A stretch of 31,067 bases of DNA from JBFFXF01 sp041569895 (lineage in GTDB: Bacteria > Planctomycetota > UBA8108 > JACQVS01): the NCBI GenBank assembly GCA_041569895.1, contig JBFFXF010000059.1, positions 1 to 31,067 of the forward strand. Reading direction: 5' to 3'. The notes under the pieces were generated by a model. It did no database searches and was not told where the DNA came from. It saw only the letters and a program-made list of their open reading frames with translations. Both the position numbers and the translations under genes were made by a program. Position 1 is the first letter of the stretch. Each line of letters opens with the position of its first letter. Below, piece by piece: positions 24,822 through 31,067 of this stretch.

Positions 24822-25883
24822 TCAGACGCTGAATCGAAACTCGATTATGTCTCCATCTTGGACAGTATAGTCCTTGCCCTCGAGGCGCAGGTGCCCCGCC
24901 TCGCGCGCGCCCTTGACGCCGTTGAACCGGACGTAGTCGTCGTAGCTTACAGTCTCGGCCCGGATGAAGCCGCGAGCCATGTCGCTGTGGATCTCGCCGG
25001 CGGCCTCCACGGCGGGCTCACCTCGGCGAATCGTCCACGCGCGCACCTCCTTCTCCCCCACCGTGAAGAAGCTGATGACGCCCGCGGCCCGGTAACACTC
25101 GGCGATGATGCGCTCGCGCGTCCCCGGCTCGACACCCATCGCCTCGCGAAACTCGGCGCGATCGTCGTCGGGGAGCTGCTCGATCTCGAGCTCGTTGAGG
25201 CCGGGGACGTCGAAGACTCGCGTCCCCGCCGCCTCCTCGAGCTGGCGGACGATCGCCTCGTCGAGGGGCTGCTCGCCGCGGTTGAGCACGATGATGCGCG
25301 GCTTGGAGCTGAGGAACTGGTACCCCTGCACGATCCGGCGCTCGACGCCGGTGAAGGGAAACTCGACGAGATCCTTCTCCGCCTCGAGGTGCGCCCGAAC
25401 GCGCTGCAGGAGCTCGAGCTCCCTGCGGTCGTCCGCCTGCGTCGGTGTCGGCTTCTTCACCTGCGTCTCGAGCTTCTCGACGCGCTTCTCGACGATGACG
25501 AGGTCGCCGAGGAGGAGCTCGGAGCGGATCTCGTCCCAGTCGCGCCGCGCGTCGACCGGCTCGGGGCCACCGCTCTCGAAGGCGCGGATGACGACGATCA
25601 GCACCTCCATGTTGCGGGCGGGAGCGAGCAGCTGGGCGACGCCCGCGCGGTCCTGCCCGTCCCGCGACACCGCGGGGAAGTCGGCCAGCTCGATGCTCGC
25701 CGGCGTGCACTTGCGCGGCCCGTAGTCCTCGCGGAGGCGCTCGAGCCGTTCATCGCGGATCTTCACCGTCTTCAGCTGGACCTTGCCGCTCTGCGACGGA
25801 TCGGGACCCTCGAGCGTCTCCGTCAGGAGGCACCAGAGCGTCGACTTTCCGGCGAGCGGGAGGCCGAGGATTCCGACTTTCAT
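24822..25883 (-). CDS. Divergent YchF/OLA1-family GTPase-like protein
   Basis: A 353-residue Obg-related P-loop protein close in length to YchF. G1 is GLPLAGKST (7-15), where classical YchF has GLPNVGKST. At the G3 position, usually DIAGLV, it reads ELADFP (about 65-70), losing the Asp and Gly. NRGE (near 200) stands where YchF has N-x-S-E, the ATP-preferring base-recognition site. A coiled-coil insert (about 120-170) precedes the C-terminal TGS-like domain, whose EIHSDMARGFIRAETVSYDDY and KDYTVQDGDIIEFRF are strongly YchF-like. YchF binds ribosomes and hydrolyses ATP; the altered switch motif suggests changed nucleotide handling or a separate paralogue. The ATG at 25883 directly starts the P-loop strand. 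Confidence 0.82.
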   Translation of the reverse strand: MKVGILGLPLAGKSTLWCLLTETLEGPDPSQSGKVQLKTVKIRDERLERLREDYGPRKCTPASIELADFPAVSRDGQDRAGVAQLLAPARNMEVLIVVIRAFESGGPEPVDARRDWDEIRSELLLGDLVIVEKRVEKLETQVKKPTPTQADDRRELELLQRVRAHLEAEKDLVEFPFTGVERRIVQGYQFLSSKPRIIVLNRGEQPLDEAIVRQLEEAAGTRVFDVPGLNELEIEQLPDDDRAEFREAMGVEPGTRERIIAECYRAAGVISFFTVGEKEVRAWTIRRGEPAVEAAGEIHSDMARGFIRAETVSYDDYVRFNGVKGAREAGHLRLEGKDYTVQDGDIIEFRFSV

Positions 25884-25995
25884 CGCGCCACGTCAGGCTG
25901 TCTCGGGCTTCGTCGTCTGCAGGCGTCACCGTTCTCCAGCGGCCAGAGGAAACGCCGCGCGCGCGGAAAAGTCAAGCGCCGGCGGCACGGCGCGT

Positions 25996-27315
25996 TCACG
26001 CGGCCGCCTTGCTTCGACGTCTCTCGATCATCCTGCAGAGCCGGATGCCGGCCTCGTAGAGCACCATGATCGGCCCCGCCATCAGCGACCAGCTGAGCGG
26101 ATCCGGTGGCGTCACCAGGGTCGAGAAGATCACCGCGCCGAGGAGCGTGTACTTGCGCGCCCTCGCGAAGCCCTCCGACGACACCAGCTCGATCTTGAAG
26201 AGAAAGAGCATCACGAGTGGCGTCTGGAACACGAGGCCGAGAATGATCGTCAGCGTGAAGAACAGGTTGATGTAGCTCTCGAGCGTGAAGCTCAGGTTGG
26301 CGAAGCCGGCGCCCCAGCCGGCGAGGAACTGCAGACCGATCGGCACCATCCAGTAGAACCCGAAGAGCACGCCGCAGACAAAGAGCGCGATCGAGAACGG
26401 GAAGAAGATGAGCACGTACCGCTGCTCGTGCTCGTAGAGGCCCGCGCCGATGAACTTCCACATCTCGTAGAGGATCAGCGGCAGGGCGAAGAGGATGCCG
26501 AAGATCAGCGCCACCTTGAAGGACGTCATGAACGCCTCGGTGTACTTGATCACCGTGATCTCGGGCTTCTCCCGCTGGTTGCGCTCGAGCTCTTCGACGC
26601 TCGACAGCAGCTCGTCGTGCAGGCGGCTGACGCGCGCGACGATTCCGGCGTCCGCGACGATGGCGCGCAGGCGTGCGATGTCCGGCGGGGTCTCCATGAT
26701 CGCCCGGTGCCGCTCCGCCAGGAACCGATTGAACTCCTCGAGCGGTCCGAAGATCTTCTCGAGATCGACGCCGAGCCCGAGGAGCTCCTGGAACTTCGTC
26801 GGCTCGTACGCCGAAGCGACGTCGCGCAGGCGCCCGGTCAGCTTGACGAGCCGCTCCGGCAGCCCGCGGAACTCCGCCGGCACGGTCTCGGGCGACACCA
26901 GCGTCGTCAGCGAGTCGGCGAGATCGCTACCGAGCTGCAGGATCGCCGCCTCGATGCGCGGCCGGCTCTCCTCGGGCGCGAGCGGCGTCACCTCGCCGGC
27001 GAAGCGATCGAAGAGCGCGCCGACGTGGACGTCGGCCCACTGCTCGCGGATCTCGTCGGCGAAGAGGGCCTCCCAGTTCGCGGCCTCGCCCATCACCGCG
27101 CCGAGCTGACTGACCGTGCGCTCGACGTTGACCAGGTGCCGCTTGCTCATCGCGGAACGGACCGCGTAGCGGTGCGGTCGCATGCTGACCTCGAGGAGCG
27201 GGTCGTGGAAGGTGAAGCAGACGATGGTCGCGCCGACGAGCCAGACCAGCGCGGCGATGACTCGCCGCCGGAGCTCGTCGAGGTGCTCCCCGAACGTCAT
27301 GCGGACTTCGCGCAT
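25996..27315 (-). CDS. tatC: Sec-independent translocase TatC with large loop insertion
   Basis: TatC is the signal-recognition subunit of the twin-arginine translocase, which exports folded proteins. Core motifs are present: FGEHLDELRRRV before TM1 (18-36), FIGAGLYEHEQRYV (288-301) with the conserved Glu, further helices near 302-325, 346-375 and 390-402, and TPPDP (402-406) before the last helix. At 439 residues it is far longer than the usual 250. The extra roughly 180 residues all lie in the first periplasmic loop, between DPLLEVSMRP (38-47) and EITVIKYTEAFMTSFK (252-267). The insert is charged and helical with no known domain. The ATG at 27315 is preferred; 27300 is an alternative. No tatA is adjacent. 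Confidence 0.92.
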   Translation of the reverse strand: MREVRMTFGEHLDELRRRVIAALVWLVGATIVCFTFHDPLLEVSMRPHRYAVRSAMSKRHLVNVERTVSQLGAVMGEAANWEALFADEIREQWADVHVGALFDRFAGEVTPLAPEESRPRIEAAILQLGSDLADSLTTLVSPETVPAEFRGLPERLVKLTGRLRDVASAYEPTKFQELLGLGVDLEKIFGPLEEFNRFLAERHRAIMETPPDIARLRAIVADAGIVARVSRLHDELLSSVEELERNQREKPEITVIKYTEAFMTSFKVALIFGILFALPLILYEMWKFIGAGLYEHEQRYVLIFFPFSIALFVCGVLFGFYWMVPIGLQFLAGWGAGFANLSFTLESYINLFFTLTIILGLVFQTPLVMLFLFKIELVSSEGFARARKYTLLGAVIFSTLVTPPDPLSWSLMAGPIMVLYEAGIRLCRMIERRRSKAAA

Positions 27316-27512
27316 AGCTCACATCACCGATCGGCGACCCCGCGCCTCCGGTGCGCCGGGATCTCGTGCGGCTGGCCCGGAAGCTGTAGGGCCGCCATGG
27401 CGATGGGAGCAACACGCGCGGCCGCCCTCGGCGAGGCGCGGTCCGCACTGTTTCCCACGCTCGTGGAGTCGGGGCTCTCTGCTGCGCCGTGCACGTCGTT
27501 CGTGCGTCGGCC

Positions 27513-28730
27513 TCAATACCCCATGTACTCGAGCACGTCGGTCTCGCGAAGAATCGTCACGCCGAGCTCACGCGCCGTCTGGTACTCCGGTGAGTTCTCG
27601 TAGTTCGCCAGCGCGACGAGGAAGTCGGTGTTGATGGTCACCGCGTCACCGATCTTCGCCCCGTAGGACGACAGCTTCTTCTTCATCGCCTCGAGCGACA
27701 CGTTGCGGTTGGTGACGCTGTCCCCGGCGAAGACGAACGTCGGCGGCTCGTCCGGAGAGTAGAACGGACTGGTGACGTAGTCGTTCGTCGTCAGCGGGTT
27801 GAGCGGATCGAGCTCCTCGACGATGCGCCCCTCGCTGTACTCGTCCTCGATGCGGCGAATCTCGACGCTGCCCTTCCAGTGCTTCTTGCCGCCGACGTCC
27901 TGGTACACCTTGAACGTCAGACCCGGGAGCAGGTGGTGGCGGCGTCCGAGGTTGACCCAGACGATCCGGCTGCGGGGCTCGACCTCGAGAAGCTGGCCGT
28001 CCGGCTCGATGTCCTCGATGGTCTTCTGGATCCGGCTCTCCGCCTCGCACCGCTGCAGGCGATTGAGGAGCTGCTGGATGCGGTTCTCCGCGAACGCGAG
28101 CTGCTTCTTGTACTCGAGCTCCTTGCGGGTGCACTCCTCTTCCTGCTCGGCGAGCTGGTTGGTCAGCCGCGCGTTGTCCTGGCGGTGCGTCGTGTCCATG
28201 TCCTCGAAGCGCTTCTCGAGCGCGGAGAGGTCCGTCTTGAGCTTCGAGTTCTCGTCGTCGCGCGCCCGCAGCTGCTCCTCGGTGGTGGCGCGCAGCTTCT
28301 CGTGGTTGGCGATCGCGGTCTGCGCGCGGAGCGTCTGCTCGTCCCACGCGTTCCGGAGCGCACGCAGCAGGTCGGCGAAGTCCTTGTACGGCGCCGCCAG
28401 GCTGTCATAGGTCAGGTTGGCGGTGTTGCCGAGCTGCGTCCGGAGCTCGTTGATCTGCTCCTCGGCCTCACGCAGCTTGCCCTGGAAGAACTCGTTGCCG
28501 GGCCACCCCTCCGACGAGCCGGACACCAGCGCTTGCAGCTGGTTGAGCGCCTTGGTGGTGTTGAGCAGGCGATCCGACTCTCCCGCGAGGTTGGCGGTGA
28601 GCTGCTTGTTGTTGAGGATGAGCTCGTTTTTCTCGGCGTTCAGGAAGAGAACGGCCGCCACGAGCGCGACGACGAGGACGAGCGTCGCCACGAAGAGATA
28701 CACGAAGACGGAACCTTCCCGCTGGGCCAT
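27513..28730 (-). CDS. Membrane-anchored coiled-coil protein with C-terminal BRCT-like domain
   Basis: A 405-residue protein. A single TM anchor (about 8-30) is followed by a coiled coil (about 33-110 and 135-235). A small beta domain comes next (about 244-325: DGQLLEVEPRSRIVWVNLG, LLPGLTFKVYQDV, KGSVEIRRI). The C-terminal domain (about 330-404) reads as BRCT: TFVFAGDSVTNRN, a helix ending SYGAKIGDAVTINTDFLVAL, then SPEYQTARELGVTILRETDV and LEYMG. BRCT domains normally bind phosphoproteins or DNA ends in the cytoplasm; here topology places it on either side depending on the anchor. GGGAG precedes the ATG at 28730, and a strong promoter lies 300 bases upstream. Function unknown; the BRCT call rests on pattern recognition. 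Confidence 0.75.
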   Translation of the reverse strand: MAQREGSVFVYLFVATLVLVVALVAAVLFLNAEKNELILNNKQLTANLAGESDRLLNTTKALNQLQALVSGSSEGWPGNEFFQGKLREAEEQINELRTQLGNTANLTYDSLAAPYKDFADLLRALRNAWDEQTLRAQTAIANHEKLRATTEEQLRARDDENSKLKTDLSALEKRFEDMDTTHRQDNARLTNQLAEQEEECTRKELEYKKQLAFAENRIQQLLNRLQRCEAESRIQKTIEDIEPDGQLLEVEPRSRIVWVNLGRRHHLLPGLTFKVYQDVGGKKHWKGSVEIRRIEDEYSEGRIVEELDPLNPLTTNDYVTSPFYSPDEPPTFVFAGDSVTNRNVSLEAMKKKLSSYGAKIGDAVTINTDFLVALANYENSPEYQTARELGVTILRETDVLEYMGY

Positions 28731-28768
28731 GGATCAATCTCCCAAGCTGTTCTGATTGTGCTGCTGCG

Positions 28769-28816
28769 TCGAACTGCTCGAACTGGTTTCTCGAACCGCT
28801 CTGTCGAACCGCTCTG
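28769..28816. repeat. TCGAAC repeats in the leader of the BRCT-like gene
   Basis: TCGAAC occurs at 28769, 28778, 28791 and 28804. The last two belong to an exact 13-bp tandem, TCGAACCGCTCTG twice. In the transcript sense these are GTTCGA words 39-86 bases upstream of the start codon. Confidence 0.85.
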
Positions 28817-28974
28817 TAGGGGGCCCGCCGCGGGCGTGGCGTGGATGGTGACCCCTGCTGTCGATTTCTTACGCGTGATGAACGGCTGTGCGCTGGTTTC
28901 TCCGGTCGACGAGCAACGCACGAACACTCCGGGCGCATGACGGCGCGTCCGGCGTGGAATGCCACGTCCGGACG

Positions 28975-29004
28975 GCGCTGCTCAGCGCTGCTCAGCGCTG
29001 CTCC
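28975..29004. repeat. 10-bp tandem repeat, three units
   Basis: GCGCTGCTCA, GCGCTGCTCA and GCGCTGCTCC in direct succession, inside the inferred 5' leader of the BRCT-like gene. Confidence 0.9.
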
Positions 29005-29043
29005 GGAGGTCGCGAGACCCGCCTCAACCAGAGAGCTGACTCG

Positions 29044-29071
29044 ATTTTAGAGCTTGCGCCAGGGGTGTCAA
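29044..29071 (-). promoter_or_regulatory. Strong sigma70 promoter of the BRCT-like gene
   Basis: On the minus strand, TTGACA (29071-29066, perfect), a 16-bp spacer and TAAAAT (29049-29044, five of six). The transcript would have a leader of about 300 bases before the ATG at 28730. The -35 region TTGACACCCCT is repeated at 23416-23406. Confidence 0.7.
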
Positions 29072-29226
29072 GTCGGCGCTTCGGCCGTGACGCCGAGACC
29101 GCGCCGGGCGGTCGGGACGCCAGCGGGGACGCCAGCGGGCCCATGACGGCGCCCCCGTGCGGCCCCGGCTCGACGCCGGTACGACGACCCGCGGTCCCCG
29201 AGGGCAGTTTTTTCGGCAGCCAGCGC

Positions 29227-29255
29227 TTGCTTTGTGCGCGGCAGCGACCTAATAT
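29227..29255 (+). promoter_or_regulatory. Putative sigma70 promoter of coaE-rho
   Basis: TTGCTT (29227-29232), a 17-bp spacer and TAATAT (29250-29255) within the locally AT-rich TAATATATTG, about 215 bases upstream of the coaE ATG. Confidence 0.45.
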
Positions 29256-29470
29256 ATTGCAGGCAGACGAAAAGTCTGGGCGCTTGCGCGGGCCGGACCG
29301 GTTTTCCGCAAACGTTCACGGGACTGCGTCCTGGAACCTCGAAACCTGGCCAGCGCCCCGGTGTTTCCTCCAAGAGACTCCCAGTCAGGTCACCCCCCGG
29401 CCCCTCTCGCCCTGAACCGCATGAAGCCCCCTGACCCGACCCGGAACGCGTCATCCTGCTCTTTGGAACC

Positions 29471-30118
29471 ATGATCCTCGGGATCGTCGGCGGAATCGGA
29501 TCCGGCAAGAGCGCCGTGGCACGGCTGCTCGGTGAGCTCGGCTGTCCGACGCTCGACGCGGACCGGATCGCGCACGACGCGCTCGAGACCGCCGAGGTCC
29601 GCGAGGCGGTGCGGGCGCGTTTCGGCGCCGGCGTGTTCGAGGCGGGAGGAGATCGGGTGGATCGAAAGGCGCTCGGCAAGCGCGTGTTCGATAACGCTCA
29701 GGAGCTCGAGGCGTTGAATGGCATCGTGCACCCGGTTGTCGTCGAGGAGATCCGCGCCAGGGCGCGGGCGCACGGCCACCGCCGGGCGACGGCGCCGTCC
29801 GACGTGCTCGTGCTCGACGTCTCGCTGCTGGCGACCTCGCCGCTGCGGAGCGAGTGCGACGCGATCCTCTTCGTCGAAGCGGATCTCGAGACCCGGATCG
29901 CCCGGTGCCGGGAGCGGGGGTGGGACGAGGAGGAGCTCGAGCGCAGGGAACGATTTCAGGCGACGCTGGAGGAGAAGCGTCGGCTCGCCCGCTGGACGAT
30001 CGACAACTCGGGAACGATCGACGAGACCCGCCGCCAGGCGCGACAGGTGCTCGTCGACATCGGCGCGCTCGAGCCATGCACGGCCGGCGCGCAGAACGGC
30101 GTCGAGGTGAAGAGATAG
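29471..30118 (+). CDS. coaE: Dephospho-CoA kinase
   Basis: A 215-residue kinase that phosphorylates the 3'-hydroxyl of dephospho-CoA, the last step of coenzyme A synthesis. The P-loop is GGIGSGKS (7-14), followed by the family motif LDADRIAHDAL (28-38). NGIVHPVVVEEI and VLDVSLLATSPL are the usual mid-protein motifs. DAILFVEADLETRIARC leads into the LID-like region with RERFQATLEEKRRLA, and WTIDNSGTIDETRRQ is the typical C-terminal motif. The length is normal. GGAACC precedes the ATG at 29471. rho starts 143 bases downstream on the same strand, an arrangement I associate with planctomycete-like genomes, though nothing functional links the two. Confidence 0.95.
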   Translation: MILGIVGGIGSGKSAVARLLGELGCPTLDADRIAHDALETAEVREAVRARFGAGVFEAGGDRVDRKALGKRVFDNAQELEALNGIVHPVVVEEIRARARAHGHRRATAPSDVLVLDVSLLATSPLRSECDAILFVEADLETRIARCRERGWDEEELERRERFQATLEEKRRLARWTIDNSGTIDETRRQARQVLVDIGALEPCTAGAQNGVEVKR

Positions 30119-30261
30119 GAGAGCATGGATCCGCCGGGACGTCAGCGTCCGCGCGGGGCACCGGTGGAGGTGAAGAGAGGAGGACCCCGGCGATCACTGC
30201 CCGAAAACAACGGACGACTCGTAATCGAAAATAACAGGCCACTAAACAGGTTCATATCGAC

Positions 30262-31067
30262 ATGGCCACTCAAAAGAAGAAGCGGAAGAAGAAGGGATCC
30301 TCGTCCCGAAAATCGAGGAACATGCGATCGGGCTCCGCCACGGCCACCGTGCGCGAGGGCCTGCCGAACGACGAGGAGCTCGAGCTGGAGGCGCAAGCTC
30401 TCGCGGTGAATTCCGAGGGGAACGGCGGCTTCAAGGCCGAGTTTCACGTCGGCCAGTTGCAGAAGATGACCATCGCGGATCTCCACGAGCTCGCCAAGAA
30501 GGAGGGCATTCAGGAGTACACCGGCCTCAAGAAGGGCGACCTGATCTTCAAGATCCTCAAGGAGCGCGTCAACAAGGACGGCATGATGTACGGGGAGGGT
30601 GTCCTCGAGATCCTGCCGGACGGCTTCGGGTTCCTGCGGTCGCCGCGCTACAGCTACTATCCGTGCCCCGACGACATCTACGTCTCGCCGTCGCAGATCC
30701 GCCGCTTCGGCATGCGGACGGGAACGGTGATCTCCGGGCAGATCCGGCCGCCGAAGGAGAACGAGCGCTACTTCGCGCTGCTCCGCGTCGACGCGATCAA
30801 CTACGAGCAACCCGAGGTGCTGGTCGACAAGGTCAACTTCGACGACCTGACGCCGCTCTACCCCGAGGAGCGCCTGGTCGCGGAGGCGGAAGCGCAGGGG
30901 CTCGAGATGCGGATCATGGATCTGGTGACGCCGATCGGCAAGGGCCAGCGCGGCCTCATCGTGGCGCCGCCCCGCACCGGAAAGACGATCCTGCTGCAGA
31001 AGATCGCCAACAGCATTTCGAAGAACAACCCGGAGGTCGACCTCATCGTGCTGCTCATCGACGAGCG
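30262..31067 (+). CDS. rho: Transcription termination factor Rho, 3' part outside window
   Basis: The first 268 residues of the hexameric RNA helicase that ends transcription at Rho-dependent sites. A Lys/Arg-rich N-terminal extension (1-25) is followed by an acidic stretch. The Rho N-terminal HeH domain follows (HVGQLQKMTIADLHELAKKE onward, about 62-102), then the RNA-binding cold-shock-like domain with GEGVLEILPDGFGFLRS (111-127) and YYPCPDDIYVSPSQIRRF. The ATPase domain starts near 215 with Walker A APPRTGKT (235-242). The frame is open at the window edge at Walker B (VDLIVLLIDE). The ATG at 30262 has only a weak AGG upstream. Rho-dependent termination would fit the scarcity of U-tract hairpins in this window. 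Confidence 0.96.
   Translation, partial: MATQKKKRKKKGSSSRKSRNMRSGSATATVREGLPNDEELELEAQALAVNSEGNGGFKAEFHVGQLQKMTIADLHELAKKEGIQEYTGLKKGDLIFKILKERVNKDGMMYGEGVLEILPDGFGFLRSPRYSYYPCPDDIYVSPSQIRRFGMRTGTVISGQIRPPKENERYFALLRVDAINYEQPEVLVDKVNFDDLTPLYPEERLVAEAEAQGLEMRIMDLVTPIGKGQRGLIVAPPRTGKTILLQKIANSISKNNPEVDLIVLLIDE

Larger units (their letters stand above)
28731..29470. other. Intergenic region between divergent genes with two promoters and repeats
   Basis: About 740 bases between the BRCT-like protein gene and coaE. It holds a minus-strand promoter (29044-29071), a plus-strand promoter (29227-29255), GTTCGA repeats close to the minus-strand start codon and a 10-bp triplet repeat. No gene is visible; open frames here are low-complexity. 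Confidence 0.6.

Noticed and set aside
30125..30409. Small frame starting at an ATG with GGAG upstream, between coaE and rho
   Set aside because: It overlaps the rho start in another frame and the product is Arg/Pro-rich. A short leader peptide cannot be excluded, but nothing supports it beyond the start context.

Overview
The window is GC-rich, densely coded bacterial chromosome with Gram-negative features (two probable lipoproteins, an OmpA-like peptidoglycan anchor, TatC). No plasmid, phage, transposon or CRISPR signature is visible. Several traits together fit Planctomycetota or a neighbouring deep-branching phylum: coaE directly before rho, a secreted HEAT-like protein ending in a KWKKWW segment, small one-TM envelope proteins, and an oversized TatC. 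This placement is inference from gene content and not a phylogenetic result.

Layout. At 1-736 (-) is the 5' part of a secreted FG-GAP/VCBS repeat protein with a Tat-like signal. At 1541-5713 (+) is a tight glycolate oxidase operon, glcD-glcE-glcF. It converges on a DedA-family membrane protein (5733-6527, -) that ends in an EPER tandem repeat. A small four-helix membrane protein (6785-7363, +) runs into the 3' end of the RNase P RNA gene (7343-7723, -).

From 7343 to 15233 all genes except that one are on the minus strand. In transcription order they are an OmpA-like lipoprotein, an AMMECR1-domain protein, rsmA/ksgA, then dnaG and rpoD behind their own sigma70-type promoter, an intrinsic terminator, a coiled-coil zinc-ribbon protein, and rnpB. 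This is a macromolecular-synthesis cluster covering priming, sigma factor, rRNA methylation and tRNA processing.

From 15586 to 28730 the minus strand carries, in increasing coordinates, a large unknown lipoprotein, a helix-turn-helix protein with a long acidic linker and one TM helix, a small one-TM protein, recG, a divergent dnaA, a 1.1-kb non-coding region, a secreted HEAT-like protein, a divergent YchF-type GTPase, a TatC with a huge first periplasmic loop, and a membrane-anchored coiled-coil protein ending in a BRCT-like domain. At 29471-31067 (+) are coaE and the 5' part of rho.

Most noteworthy are the uncharacterised envelope proteins (BRCT at the end of a one-TM coiled-coil protein; HTH-acidic linker-TM), the TatC insertion, the DnaA and YchF homologues with altered signature motifs, and two copies of a composite intergenic repeat lying 55 and 58 nt beyond the stop codons of two unrelated secreted-protein genes in the same orientation. 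Sigma70-like promoters are readable in front of several operons. Two share the 11-mer TTGACACCCCT over the -35 box.
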